Below, piece by piece: positions 1 through 12,300 of a DNA stretch of 64,000 bases. Under the pieces are notes generated by a model, which was not told the origin of the DNA, ran no database searches, and saw only the letters and a list, made by a program, of their open reading frames with translations. Position 1 is the stretch's first letter, and every line of letters begins with the position of its first letter. Position numbers and translations under genes: made by a program. The stretch is from Przewalskia tangutica. Taxonomy: Eukaryota > Streptophyta > Magnoliopsida > Solanales > Solanaceae. The stretch lies in assembly GCA_029844215.1 (NCBI GenBank), contig CM056730.1:49240924-49304923 (forward strand). Reading direction: 5' to 3'.

Positions 1-1043
1 CTCCGTAGCACCACAACTCCCGGTGGGATCTACCGTCGGCCACACGAGGGGTGGTGGTCCGTCGCCGAGACCTCGCCGCTCGACGTCTCAAGTCCCGGGC
101 CCCGGTTCGCTCTCGAATGTCTGGCTATCTTGAGGGCGGTGCAGGAGTGCTCTGAGTGGCCGTGGTGCAAATCTAGGCCGCTGCGAGGCCGCCACCACGA
201 TAGCCACCAAAAGACCTGCCGCCTGGTCTTCTTGCCGCTGTCACAACCCGTCGATCTACGCTCCTCACATCCAAGAGCATGAGCTGCGTGCGGGTAATGT
301 CCATACGGTGAAGAGAAACACCCGCATGACTCGGCCATATAATCATCTAGCCCGGTGGCGTGGCGGTGCACCCTATCCTCCATATCTGCTACAATCTTTG
401 GGACGATCGAGCCAATGAATCAAACTCGACATTGTACTCCCGACGGTCGTCCTCTCGCCTCGGCAGTAAAAATCTATCGGCCGCGCCCTCCTCATCCGCG
501 GAGGCAAGAAGTGAGTGAGAAAGCCTCGAGAACTCATCCCAGTAGGCGGGGACGCGTGCTCTCCGGGATAACTCCATGAATCAAACCAATCGATCGCGGT
601 ATCACGTAGCCTATGTGAACCAAAGATCACGGACTCGGTCTCCGGCCCGATCACTCTCAAAATCCTTCAGTGGTAGCGGATGAACTCGCGGATCATCCTC
701 GGCCTCGACCCATAAAACTCGGCGGGCTACAACTCGGAAGTCTCGTAGCCTCAAACTCTTCGCCTCGGGTGAACCACTGCACGATGGGGCTGAGCTCGCA
801 TCCGGCTGTCCTCATGTTCGGCCACGATCCCGGCGATGGTGGGCCATCTCCTTGTACCCTAACTCCTCCGCCCCAGGCTGTGGGACAGGAGGTGTGGGTA
901 CTGTGGTCTCTGCTGGGGCCGGCGGCGTCGTAGAACTCGCCATCTCTGGTATAGGCGGGCCGAGCCCTCGTGACTCGGTGTCCACGGCGGCTCCTCGGTT
1001 GCCTTGCCCTTCGGGCGGGTTGCCTTACGTGGAGCATAATCAT
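1..1043 (-). pseudogene. R1 Ty3/gypsy gag remnant (minus strand, runs off the left edge)
   Basis: Read on the minus strand, this stretch encodes pieces of the retrotransposon capsid (Gag) domain in several frames. Around 660-373 a frame carries RLRDTAIDWFDSW, and around 577-389 another carries WDEFSR and REYNVEFDSLAR. Around 383-30 comes MEDRVHR followed by GLDDYM. The order matches the Gag of R8 at 25519-25892, so this is one gag broken by frameshifts. The likely N-terminus is near 1043, behind the primer site at 1226-1237. Gag would form the virus-like particle, but this copy cannot make an intact protein. The zinc knuckle would lie left of the window. Confidence 0.8.
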
Positions 1044-1225
1044 TCTGAGAAAAGGAATACGTTAGAGGTCCAACTTAACACAACTCTAAAGCACGATCTC
1101 ATAGTGAGAAGAATGTAACCAATCCTAAATATCCTATAGCCTCCTGATTATTGGTGTGGTGCACAACACACCGATAATCAAGACTCTACTAGATACGGTC
1201 TGTAGACACTTTCCGAGGATTAACT

Positions 1226-1237
1226 GCTCTGATACCA
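1226..1237 (-). promoter_or_regulatory. R1 primer binding site (initiator Met tRNA)
   Basis: The plus-strand bases GCTCTGATACCA are the reverse complement of TGGTATCAGAGC, the standard plant initiator-Met tRNA primer site. It lies four bases inside the LTR end at 1242, so the LTR beside it is the 5' LTR of a minus-strand element. Confidence 0.92.
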
Positions 1238-2424
1238 CTTTTGTCACGACCCATTCGGGGGCCCGTGACTGGTGCCTTACCGGGGCACCCAAGTAGTCAT
1301 ACATCAGAGTAATCAGCGGAAATATAAAGCAAGACATGAAATGCTTTATAAAATAAGACACGCTTTATGTGAGAAAACGTCGCCTTTCGGCATATAGATA
1401 TAAACATGGTTTAGCAGTTACATCCGATACTGTACAACATGACTCCTGACCTCTAAGGAAATATACGACTATGGCGGGACAGGGCCCCGCCATACCCTCG
1501 ATCAGACAAAACTATCTACAACAGGAGATCATACCAAAAAGTAGAGCCTCCGGAAAAGATGGAGCTCCCACCAACGTAGAGATCCTAAGAATGTGGATCT
1601 AGCACTGCTTTCCCACTGCGGCATGAACGCAGCCCGAAGGAGTCGATAACAACAGTACTAAGTATATGAAATCTAAAATACTTAAATGAAAACATATCAT
1701 TTTAAAATCAGTTTGCAAGTATGTATGAAACAACGAGGGACCGCATAGTGCCACATCATAAACAAGAGCAACAATAGGTAAATTGTAACAGTCTTTTCTA
1801 GGCTGCGAATGATCAAGCAGGCCAATTGCGTAGTATCACCATGCAAGCCTAATCTCGGACTCGTAGTCCGCATAGGCCACTCACATAGGCCCGCATAGGT
1901 ACATAACCCGCATCGAGGTAGCTACTCCTCGGCATCGCCCTGGACTCGTAGTCCGCACGGCCACATAGACCGTGAGGTATAACCCGCATCACTAACACGG
2001 AACTCCGTAGCTCCGCATAGGTCCCCGGACCCGCATGAGGTATTCTCGAATCATGGTCCTGCATCGCTGAGTCTACCCCGCATCGGAGGGCAGCTTAACC
2101 CCCGTAATATGTCAAGAGGTGAGTGATAGTACACTAACATAACAGCTTATCTTTAAACAACATAAGCACAACAAGGACGTTACAAGACACTAACACACAT
2201 AGCATCATATCATGTCTACTTATCAAACCATCTTATTATTCTTTTCACAATTCAATAAGTCCATTATAAACACATAGTGATCGTTTCTTTTATCATTCTT
2301 AAGTGGTTATACTTAACTTCCCATAAAGCTAGTATAACTCTTAAGCTTCTGTTTTAAAAACCAATTAGTTCTCTTCTGTTAAAAATGATTCAGTATTCTT
2401 TTGAAATGCTTTCAGTTCTTTATT

Positions 2425-2545
2425 ATTCAGGCTTAAGCCGTGAGGCATTGCCGTAAGTATTATTCAGCTTAAGCGTGAGGCATTGCCGTAGTTATTATTC
2501 GTGCTTAAGCGTGAGGCATTGCCGTAGTTATTATTCGCTTAACAC
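2425..2545 (-). repeat. About 36-bp tandem repeat in R1 LTR
   Basis: Three near-identical copies of a unit containing CTTAAGCGTGAGGCATTGCC, each followed by GTA and TTATTC. It lies within the LTR, in the broad region where other LTRs of the window have minisatellites of different sequence. Confidence 0.75.
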
Positions 2546-3284
2546 GTACGCGTCACCGTACTACATATATATTGTAAAATATCATGCTTTAGGAAGAATC
2601 ACATACCTTCCGTGAAAACCACCGCCAAGTTGAATATGTCGCGCAGAGAATCAAGATATAATAGTCGACACGCCTATCAACGCTCGACTACTTTGTAAAC
2701 GATTCTAAACAGAGGGTTCTATATCCTACGGAAAATTGGGCAAGACTTCCCTACGGTGAGCTACTCAAGTCTCTGTGAAAACAATCCTATGTAAGTACAA
2801 TTTGATTAATCTTCTTTTAAACCCTTCTATGTGATAATTGATTCAATTCTATTCTGTGATATTCTTCTAAGTATTTATACTCATTCTTATACTACTACAG
2901 TATGTATTCTCTAATTCAAAAGATGGTTAGGATTAGTTACCTCGGTAAGCCCAATAATATCCTAGATAAAGTCGCGCCTGAGCAAGGTTTAGCTCCTAAG
3001 TTGTACGCTCAGAGCTCTAGAAACCTTAGAAGTTCTTCACAACTTCTACTAAGGACTAAGGGATTTGGGCTAGGGTATTTTGGGCATTATAACAATACTA
3101 GAAGGCAACTTTTCTACCAAGGGAGGGGGGATAGATTTCGGCTAGGCTAGGGGGAGGGGTTGCCTCGGCCAAGCTCACTAAAAAGGGGGGGGGGTTTTTG
3201 GACGAAAAGGATACAAGTGATAGGAGAGGATTTTCAAGACTTGTAAAGCAATTTTTGGATGAAGAACTCTTCATCTTAAGGGGG

Positions 3285-3292
3285 TATTTATA
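3285..3292 (-). promoter_or_regulatory. Putative R1 LTR TATA box
   Basis: TATTTATA on the plus strand reads TATAAATA on the minus strand. It is followed in element sense by a C-run and GAAGA-rich sequence, the same context as 4497, 9896, 38432 and 44244. Promoter role is inferred from that conservation. Confidence 0.55.
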
Positions 3293-3722
3293 GGTCAAGA
3301 CATGGCCAACCAAGGGCCAAGATTTAGCCAAGTGCTAGGCAAGTGTAAGGTCAAGATTAGGGCAAGTGTCCTTGGCCAACTTGCACACAAAATATCCTAC
3401 CTAATCCGTGACTTGTGCAAAGGCACAAAAAACGTGCACTTCATTGTCCAATTCGTCCAATGGACGATTTCAAGTCCACCAATTGGAGGGTGCCAAGTGT
3501 CGCCCTCCCGTTGGTCCAAAATGTTTCGTCTCTCGGAAAAATCCGCAAAAATTAGAAATGGCATAGCCGGAATTTACCCTACGAAAGTTGTGGAAACGTT
3601 TCGTCGGAAAACTATTCGTTTTGTGAGTTGTGCCCAAAAAAAACGTTTTGTGCCTAAACTTTAAGGCTAGACTTTTGTACGTATTCCCTTACGTACACAC
3701 TCTGGAAATACGGGGTATAACA

Positions 3723-4066
3723 ATTCCCAGTTAATGATGATCAAGTTAGAGGTAGTAACCCGGAGATTTTTGAAATTGATGCAGTAACAGAAATGTGGTA
3801 AGTTATGAGAAAGAGTTCGAGTGTACGAGAAGGGTACGACGAGTAAGCGAGCATGTGTTAAGAACATAGAAGTGATCATTTCGTTTGTAAAGTGAAGGTG
3901 CGAAGGGAGTATCTTTTAGCCCTTGGGTGGGAGTTTTTGTGATGTTAGAGGTGATTCCTCGTGGACTTGGATGTAAGTATTTGCGCGGGTGTTTTCTGTG
4001 GCCATGTGTGGCATTTGCAAACTGGTTAAGCTATGAGGAACTTCGTCGTTATCCGTCTTGAGAAGG
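3723..4066 (+). pseudogene. R2 pol C-terminal remnant and 3' untranslated region
   Basis: From 3723 the sequence matches the tail of R11 pol at about 43488-43600 (shared TTAATGATGA and GTTAGAG words, then a GAGTGTACGA segment). It then continues into a 3' spacer with GGCCATGTGTGGCATTTG, also found in R3, R11, R12 and R14. R1 was inserted at its left edge, so the rest of R2 lies outside the window on the left. No open frame of useful length remains. Confidence 0.7.
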
Positions 4067-4101
4067 AACATTCGGGACGAATGTTTCTAAGGATGGGAGA
4101 A
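4067..4101 (+). promoter_or_regulatory. R2 inverted repeat and polypurine tract
   Basis: AACATTCG, a 3-base loop and CGAATGTT form a perfect 8-bp inverted repeat at 4067-4085. It is followed by the purine-rich AAGGATGGGAGAA directly before the LTR start at 4102, the position of the plus-strand primer. The tract is slightly degraded by a T. Confidence 0.8.
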
Positions 4102-4496
4102 TGCTATACCCCGTATTTCCGGAGTATGTACGTGAGGACGTACGTAGAAAAGTTTGAGCCTTAAAGTAGGCAATGGCCGAAAATTTTGTTCACAACTACC
4201 GAAAAGAATCGTTTTTCGACGAAACATTTTACACAACTTGCGAAGGGAAAATTACGGCTATGTCATTTATATTTTTTGCGGATTTTTCCGAGAGACGAAA
4301 TATTTTGAACCAACGAGAGGGCGACACTTGTCACCCTCTAATTGGCGGATTCTTGGGCGTCCATTGGACGATTTGAAGACTTGGGTTAGGTAGGATATTT
4401 GTGATAGTTGGTGTGGTAGATGGATAAGGTACACATGGGTAAATCCTCACCCTACACTTGCCTACCACTTGGCTTGATCTTGGCCTTTGATTTCCC

Positions 4497-4504
4497 TATA
4501 AATA
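4497..4504 (+). promoter_or_regulatory. Putative R2 LTR TATA box
   Basis: TATAAATA followed by a run of C and then GAAGACTTCTTCATCC, a context repeated in the R11 LTRs and, reversed, in R1. Probably the element's core promoter, with transcription starting shortly downstream (inference). Confidence 0.55.
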
Positions 4505-6399
4505 CCCCCCCTTTGTGAAGACTTCTTCATCCACAAAAATCCCTAAGTCTTGAAAACCCTCTCCCTCCCTCTCTATGGTTCGTCCAAGCCTTCCCCCTCC
4601 CCCTTTGAGTAGGCCCTTGGCCGAGGGGTATACCCCCCCTCCTAGTGGCCTTGCCGAGTACCCCCACTCTTGAGAGTTGTCTCGTAAAATACTACCCCCC
4701 CCTCTTGGTAGAAACACTCTCCAAGTATAGTTACTATTCCAAAATACCTTGGCCCAAATACCTTGTAGTATTCCAAGGTTACACCTATACTAAAAGCCCA
4801 GAAATACTATTATACTTCCCTTCAGTCACTAAACGAAACCCTAAGGAAAATCTTCACAGTTGGTTGAAGTATTAGGAAGAAGTTTCGTAGAACTTCTAAG
4901 GGTTGTTTGGAGCGGGTTGGAGCACCCGGAGTAGGAGCTAAACGTTGCTCAGGATCGACATTAAACTTGGATAATTTTGGGCTTACCGAGGTAAATAATC
5001 CTATCCTTCTATTGTAATTGGAAATTACATACTGTAGTTGTATAGAAATGAATATAAGATTCATAGATGAGAATTGAACTATAATAGAAGGATATTACAG
5101 AATAGACTTGAACTGGAATCACATCAGAAGAATATTCTACAAGAGTAGTCTAGGCATTGATAGACTTGTATAACCCTTATAGGTTGATTGATCTGCGAGT
5201 AGCATGTACTACTTGAAGGGTGGACGAGGCTAGTCGGGTTATAGCCGTGGAGCGTTTTGCTAATAGTCGATAATCGTCGCGAGGTATGTGATCCTTCCTA
5301 TCCTCTTGAGCATGATATTTTAAAAGAATATATATATAGTACGGTAGACGTACGTGTGTTAACTGAACGTAGTTGCACGACAATGTCTTTTGACTTAAGC
5401 CTGAATAATAAGAATCTTGAAGTATTTCAAAAGAATTAAGAAACCTTTTTGAAAGAAGAGTAATACTTGGTTTTAAAAGCTTAAGAGTTATACTAGCTTT
5501 ATGGGAAGTTAGGTATAACGACTTAAGAGAGATAAAAAGAATGGTTTATTAATTTTAGAAGTTAAGAGACTTGATCTTAAAAAATAAGAGACTTGACTTA
5601 AGTAATTAATATGAGTTTTTGTGTGAAACCTCATTCGTGAGTAATGAGTACTTGGTTTGTAAAAGGAATAATGTTTCTTGATTTGGAAATGAGAATAAGT
5701 ATCGAACAAACCACAGCAGCGCTAATAAAGGGAAATGTATTGACTAATAAAGTATTATTAAAACCAGTAGAAACCTCCATCTGCATAGAAGCTAAGATGA
5801 GACAAAATGATATTACATTTCCTAGATCATGGCAGCTTAAATAAGATTGATTATGAACAAGAATAACCTACTCACATATAAGGCATATGTATCTCAAATT
5901 GTTTTAAAGTAGAATTATATCATTAAGTGATTAAAACTATGAACTACGAAACCTTTCAAAAATGAGAACTTGAGCATTTGAAATTAGGCAAACTTGAACG
6001 TTTGGAAAATAATGTTGTTACTTGATTTTACAAAAGGAAGCGTTTTGGTTTACTTAAAAAGATAGTCACTCTATTTTAATACTACGGGTATTGTGTGACT
6101 TTTGTGAAAGAAACGAATCTTTTAAAGAGTTAATATATGGAGTACTTTGGGGATAAAAACCCGAAATTGTTAACATAAAGTAGAAAGTACCTCGTGTGAA
6201 TAACTTGATTATGTTGGTTTGTGATAGCCTTGTAATACTTTCTTGTTGATTTGATAAATAAACATGTTAGGATGCTACGTGTGTTAGTATCTGGTGATGT
6301 TTGTGTAAAGGGGTTTCCCTTGTTGTGCTTATGTTGTTTAACGATAAGCTGTTATGTTATTATATCACATACCCTCGACTTGTTATACCAGGGCTTGCC

Positions 6400-6660
6400 A
6401 CCCGATGCGGTCTATATGGCCTATGCGGTCTATGTGACTACGCGAGCAGCGGTATGCTCGTGATTGATCATTCGGGTGTTTATCCCGACGCGGGATGCCT
6501 ATGCGATGCGTGACTACGCGGTCTATCGAGACTACGCGGTGCGCGAGTCGAGGAGAGTACCGGGGTTAGCTATCCGTCGCGAGGAATACCTCATGCGGGT
6601 CTGTGTGTGACCTATGCGGGCTGCGGGAAGTCCAGGATTAGGCACGCATAATGATACTAT
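6400..6660 (+). repeat. GC-rich degenerate repeat cluster in R2 LTR
   Basis: Repeated words such as CTATGCGG, GACTACGCG and GAGGAATACCTCATGCGG alternate over about 260 bp in an otherwise AT-rich LTR. The same cluster occurs at about 1850-2090 (minus), 11640-11880, 28660-28870, 34170-34370 and 49655-49800. Confidence 0.7.
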
Positions 6661-7247
6661 GGGCGATTGGCCTTGCTTCGATCATTCGCGGCCTAGAAAA
6701 GACCTGTTACAGTTTATCTACCTTGCTCTTGTTTATGTTGTGGCACTATGTGCAGTTGAACTGGTTGTATTTGCAAATGGTTTTAAATACTTTGATTTTA
6801 CTTGATGCTTTCTGATTTCACATACTTGGTACTGTTATCGACCTCCTTCGGGGGGCTGCGTTCATGCCGCAGGTAGAGGTACACCAGTCGTTGATCCTCG
6901 CTCTTAGGGTCACAGTTCAGCGTTTGGGAAGCTCCGTTTCTCCGGAGGCTTATCAGTGGTATAGTCCCCTGTCGTTGTAGGTACTTACATTCAGGGGTAT
7001 GGCGGGGCCCTGTCCCGCCATTGTTGTCATATCATTCTTAGAGGTCTGTAACACTGTTGTGGGCAGAGTTGTAAAAAGGGATGTAACTGTTCTAGTTGTT
7101 ATATATATTTATGCTGAAAGGCAAGTTTTCTCAGATGAACTGTTTCATATTTCATATTATGTCATGTCTTGTTTTATATTCGATTACTCGATGTATGTCT
7201 ACTTGGGTGCCGGGTAAGGCACGATCCAGGCCCGTTCGGTCGTGACA

Positions 7248-8215
7248 AGAGTGATCGAGGCCTCGAGACGTAGTCGGTGGTATTAGGTTCACATCATCGC
7301 GTGATCTGCCGATCGGTTTGATTCATGGGAACTGTCCCAGGGGAGCATGCGCCTCCAGCTGGTTGGGACGAGTTCTCAGAGGCATTTCTTACACACTTCT
7401 TGCCCTCGCAGATGAGGAGAGCTCGGGCAGATAAATTTATGATGTTGAGGCAGAACGGGCGGACGGTTCGGGAATACAGTATCGAGTTTGACTCATTGGC
7501 TCGTTATGTCCCCGCTTTAGTGGCAGACATGGAGGATAGAGTGCACCGATATGTCACAAGACTTGACGATTATCCAGTAAAGAGTTGTACAAGAGTAGCT
7601 CTTGATCGAGCATGGACATTGCCGCGTGAGATTATGCACATGGCGAGAGCGTAGAGATCGACGGATTAACCCGGTCAGCGAAGAGGGCGAGCAGCATGGT
7701 CCTTTGGTAACTTTCGAGGAGGACCTTCTCGTGAGGCGGTTATGCGCCTCGGCCAAGATCTGAGTGGTCCTCGCTGACTTCGGGGCGTTCGGGTATTTAG
7801 GAGTTGGTCGAACTCCGTGATTTGGTTCCGCGATTTACATAGGTTCTAGCCGGCCATTCGATTTCCTCGGTGTTCACTATGTGGTAGACGCCATCCCGAA
7901 ATGTCGTCTTTTTACTAATGCTTGTTTTACAGCCGTCGAGCCATGTGAGGAGAATGTCCTAGTAGGAGGGATACAGGTGGGATGACTGCCTACAGTCGAT
8001 TCTTGATCGATGGTTGGAGAGGAAGGGGTGTTAGCGAGAGGCCACCCCACCTCGGTATGGCGATTGTGGTAGGTGTTCTTATGGGAGTGTCGTACTACTT
8101 GATAGCTTGTTATGCTTGCGGCCAGCAGGGCCATTTGCGAAATTGTCAGGCAGTGGCGCGGATGTTACGACTCGACGCCGGGATCGATGGTGGTTCATCA
8201 CCTTCGTAGTTATGC
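7248..8215 (+). pseudogene. R3 gag (3' two thirds), degenerate
   Basis: The gag resumes directly after the R2 LTR. The longest clean stretch, 7325-7654, carries WDEFSEAFLTHFLPSQMRRA and REYSIEFDSLARY, then MEDRVHRYVTRLDDY, typical of the plant Ty3/gypsy capsid domain. A CCHC zinc-knuckle remnant, CYACGQQGHLRNC, lies near 8113-8151; it has three rather than four residues before the last Cys. Between these the frame is lost by small indels. The N-terminal part of this gag is left of the window, because R2 inserted into it. It cannot encode a working protein as read. Confidence 0.82.
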
Positions 8216-8789
8216 GCCCGTGAGCAGGATTTGAGTAGAGCGATAAAGGAAAGTGAGGCGATGAGTTCTGAGAGATATCTTCACCGCAAGAGACTTGTTT
8301 AGGTCGTTATGGTAGATACATGTGGAGTGCTATGTACGGATAGCATTGTGTTAGGTATGGATTAGAAAACATGGGTAGTTGAAAAGGGTAAGTCTGGGGA
8401 CGAGAAAATGGTGAGCCTTAGAATTTATAACAGTTGGGACCTTGGATGCAAGGCCGTCTTGAGTGGATGATTTTACCGTTGGTCTTTGTCGAAGTACTTG
8501 GTATGCGTGAAATATATTGTGGGATAATTCCATGGGTAGTGTGAGATGGAAGTGGTAGCCGTAGCGTGAATTAGTAAGATTGTTCGGATCGGGAACGAGA
8601 GGTTGGCGCGAAGTGGGTCGGGTTGAGGCCATATCGCGGGTCAACCCGCAGCCCGGAATGTGGTGGGGTCAGTTTGAGGTGGTCCCGCCAGGTGGTAGGG
8701 TCACGAGGGTGTTAGGCCCAAGTTTAGTTAATCGTCGTATGAATTCGTAGATGCGTTCGACCAGTAGTCGGGACGATGAGGTCAGCCTA
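8216..8789 (+). other. R3 noncoding block shared by the pol-deleted elements
   Basis: No coding signal is visible. The block includes a GGGTCAGTTTGAGGTGGTCC segment and a GGGTCACGAGGGTGTTAGGC segment, followed by CCCAAGTTTAGTTAATCG. Matching segments occur at 30960-31140 (R9), 42650-42800 (R11) and 51180-51400 (R12), always between the gag region and what follows it. Confidence 0.7.
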
Positions 8790-9170
8790 TCTTGTCTTTC
8801 AGTCAGGACTATTTACTCGGCTGAGGGTTATGCGAGATGTTATATATCAGGAAGGTTGTGAGGCTGCACGGGGTTCCTATTTTTATTTTATGACAGGCAG
8901 TGGAGCCCAGTTTACGGCTATTTCTTTTTTTTTCTAGAGGTTTTACCAGGCGAGGTTAGGAATTCAGGTGAGTCTCAGTATTGCATTTACCCTCGGGCCG
9001 ACGGACAAACAACGCGTTTTATCCAGACATTTGAGGATAGGTTACGGGCCGGTGTTTTGATTTCAGGGGTAGCTGTAAGGATTATTTGCCTCTTGTTGAG
9101 TGAGTATTATAATAGCTACCATTTCAGTATTCGGATGTCTCCTTATGAAGCCTTGTATGGGTGGAGCTAT
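8790..9170 (+). pseudogene. R3 integrase remnant
   Basis: DNA similarity to the integrase of R12 (53620-54000) is clear: a CAGTCAGGACTA word, then GAGGATTATGC-like and GTGAGGCTGCACGG words, then GGAGCCCAGTTTAC and CCTTATGAAGCCTTGTATGGG. The reading frame is broken throughout and the DDE residues cannot be traced in one frame. The end of pol is missing. From 9171 the 3' spacer begins, with GGCCATGTGTGGCATAATTGG. Confidence 0.75.
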
Positions 9171-9321
9171 TAGTATTGTTATACGTTTTAGAGATGATTC
9201 TTTGTTGGCTTGGATGTGAGTTTTTGCGCGTATGTTGTATTATGGCCATGTGTGGCATAATTGGTTCTGTAAGTATAGTAGGGAAGACTATACCGGCACA
9301 GGTATGCTTGGAGACTTAGAA

Positions 9322-9358
9322 GGAACATTCGGGACGAATATTTCTAAGGGGGGAAGAA
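9322..9358 (+). promoter_or_regulatory. R3 inverted repeat and polypurine tract
   Basis: AACATTCG, a short loop and CGAATATT (one mismatch) precede AAGGGGGGAAGAA, a textbook polypurine tract abutting the LTR at 9359. Confidence 0.82.
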
Positions 9359-12300
9359 TGTTACACCCCGTAGTTCCAAGGTATGTATACGAAGACGTTC
9401 GTACGAGAATACGACACAAAAAGTGGAAAGGAAGAAAGATGTGATTTTTTCGACGGAAAAGTTTCCGGATTTTGTGAAGGAAAAAGGTTCGTTAATGGGA
9501 ATTGGATTCCCAGATTTGGTATTCGGAATTTTTAGAATATTTGAGAAATATGGAATTTTATTTCCGAAATTGGTCACGTGGGGCCCACGGGAGAATTTAC
9601 AGTTTTGTGGGGCCCACTTTATTTTCGGATTTTTGGCATTATGGATATTTTCGGAAGATGAAATATTTTGGACGAGTAGGGGGGCGACACGTGTCACCCC
9701 CATGTGGCCATGTTGGCCGAATGGTTGGTGGACAAGTGTTGGACGTTTTTGGTGGACAAGTGGCAAGCCACTTGTCCTATTTTTGTGGTGGACACATGTC
9801 TCATTGTTGTGGTGGACACTTGGTTGGAAGACTCTACTCCCACATGGACCAAATCCTCACCATACACTTGCTTTGATCCTAGCCATTGATTTCTCTATAA
9901 ATACCCCCCTTGTTTGCAAGACTTATTCATCCCTCACTTGAAATAATTTCCAAGGCAAAAATTATCCCTCCCTCCTTAGTGTAGTTCTCGTCCAAACACC
10001 CCCCCCCCCCTTTGTGTAGAAAATTCTTCAAGTGTTGGTATTGTCCCAAATACCTTAGCCTTGTAATCCCTTGTTGTATTCTAAAGTAATCCCAACATAA
10101 GAGCCCGGAAATACTACTTTATTCCAATAGTCGCAAAAATGAAACCCTAGGGAAATCTTCATAGTTGGATGAAGTGTTAAGAGAAGTTGTTTAGAAACTT
10201 CCAAGGGTTGCTTGGAGCGGGTTGGAGCGTAAGGATTAGGAGCTAAACATTGCTCAGGATCGACTTATAAAACTTGGAAAATTTTGGGCTTATCGAGGTA
10301 ATGATCTTTATCCCCCTATTGTAATTGGAAATTACATGTTGTAGTAATGTATAGTTGAGTATACTATATATAGAATGAATATTGATAATAATTGAACTGT
10401 ATTTACATTGACTGTATTCTGATGAGACTTGTAGTATTATTGTGGAAGAATTGTACACGTCAGGTTAGGCGTGTAATCCTGGAGTTGTTGGCACGTAGCG
10501 GGCCTTGATAGTGGAGGTTATTTATGTGGTTACGGGGAGGTTCTGCGAATTTTCCGTAGAATATGGAACCTCAGACTTAGAAATATTCTACGAAGGGATC
10601 TAGAAGTTAATAAACGTGTTATGGCCATTATAGGTTGAAGTACTACGAGTAGCATATTCTACTTGAAGGGTGGAAAATTCTAGCAGGGTTATATTACTTT
10701 GGAGCATTTTGCTTATTGTCGATAATCGTCGCGAGGTCTGTGAACCTCTTCCTATCCTTTCTAGCATGATTGTTGTGAATATATATAGTGCGGTAGGCCT
10801 TGCGTGTGTTTAAAGGAATTTGATTTTCCTTTTGTGTCCTTGACTTGATTCCAAAGTTAAGTGACTTGTTATGAAATATTAAGGACTTGAATTATGTTAA
10901 AAAGTTGTAAAACCTCATTCATGAGTAATGGGTGTGTGGTCTTTTAAAGAATAAAGTTATCTTGATTTCGAAAATGAGAATAGTTGTCCTTGGTTGGTTT
11001 AAAACATAAAGTGTTATAATAGCTTTATGGGAAGTTTTTTATAACGACTTTATGAAGACAAAAGAATGGTTTTATCATTGGATTTAAAATGATAACTTGA
11101 CATTTTAAAAGTTGGAGGTTGGTTTCCTTAAAAGATATGATTTAAAGATTAGGAGACTGATTTTTGAAAGTAAAGAGACTTGACTTATAAACAACTTGAT
11201 TTTGGGAAAGGAGAAGTAACTTGATTTAAAGGTATAGGTTACTTGTTTTTAAAAGAGTAAGACATTTGGTTTAAAAAGTATATTGCTACTTAACTTTAAA
11301 AAGGAAAAGTGTCTTTGTTTTAAAGGAAGGCATGGTTTTGTCTTAAAATGAATCTTTTTAAAGAGTTAAAGTATGTAGTACTTTGGGGTTAAAACCCGGA
11401 TTTGTTGACATCAAATAAAAGTACCTTGTGTGAGTAACTTGCCTATGTTTTGCTTGTGATAGCCTTGTAATACTTTCTTGTTGGTTTGATAAGTAAACAT
11501 GTTATGATGTTACGTGTGTTAGCGTCTTGTGACGTTTGTGTAAAGGGGGGTTTTCTTGTTGTGCTTATGTTGTTTAACGATAAGCCCGTTGTGCTGGTAT
11601 TATATCACTTACCCCCCTGACTTGTTATGAGCCGCGGGTTAGCTACCCCGTCACGAGAATACCTCACGTGGGTCCACGTGACCTACGCGAGTGCGGGAGT
11701 TCGGGATGATCACTCGGGTGTGTTACGCCGATGCGAGAATACCTCATGCGGTCCATGAGGCCGTGCGGGTGCGAGTCCAGGAAGATGTCGCGGGTTAGCT
11801 ACCCCCGATGCGAGGAGTACCTCATGCGGGCCTATGTGGCCTTTGCGGAGCTGCGGTGAGTTCCAGGGTTAGATGCGCACAATGATAATGAGGGCGAGTG
11901 GCCCTGCTTCGATCATGTGGCGGTCTAGAAAGACCTCGCGATACAGTTTTATAGCATTATTGGTACGGTATGTCCTAGTAGTTGGTTATTCCTTCGTACT
12001 TACCCCGTACGGTTTTATGACACAGGTGGGACCTGGTGTTCATGTGTACTCTTTGGTGTTGTTATATCATAGACTGCCGGCAGTGAGGAAGGAATTCCAC
12101 GGGCATGATTGATATGGTGGGCGTGAGACCCACGGTTATATTTGAGTGATGACTTTGAGGGCGTGAGTCTCTGACTTGACATATTATGTATCGTAGTTTG
12201 GTTATCATATATGTCTCTGTTTTATATAGACTATTATGATTTCATTTATGTATTTTGATTTCACATACTTGGTACTGTTGTCGACCTCCTTGGCCGCTGC

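Larger units (their letters stand above)
1242..3722 (-). repeat. R1 5' LTR (minus strand)
   Basis: On the plus strand it opens with TGTCACGACCC and closes with GGGGTATAACA, so in the element's own sense it runs from TGTTATACCCC to GGTCGTGACA, the ends seen in the other copies. At 2481 bp it is shorter than the other LTRs here (3.1-4.0 kb). It holds a GC-rich block at 1850-2090, three copies of a roughly 36-bp repeat at 2425-2545 and a TATA box near 3285. The flank beyond 3722 is the pol tail of R2, so R1 inserted there. The left-hand copy of the target duplication is outside the window. Confidence 0.88.
4102..7247 (+). repeat. R2 3' LTR
   Basis: It starts TGCTATACCCCG (one change from TGTTATACCCCG) right after the polypurine tract and ends GGTCGTGACA, 3146 bp. 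It carries a TATA box at 4497, a GC-rich repeat cluster at about 6400-6660 and the conserved 3' segment with CTGCGTTCATGCCGCAGGTA. The right flank is the interior of a gag gene (R3), so R2 inserted into R3. R2's 5' LTR is off the left edge. Confidence 0.88.

Noticed and set aside
9423..9941. 172-codon ORF near the start of the R3 LTR
   Set aside because: It lies in LTR sequence whose homologues in R2, R4, R8 and R9 are not open in this frame; no protein motif is visible.
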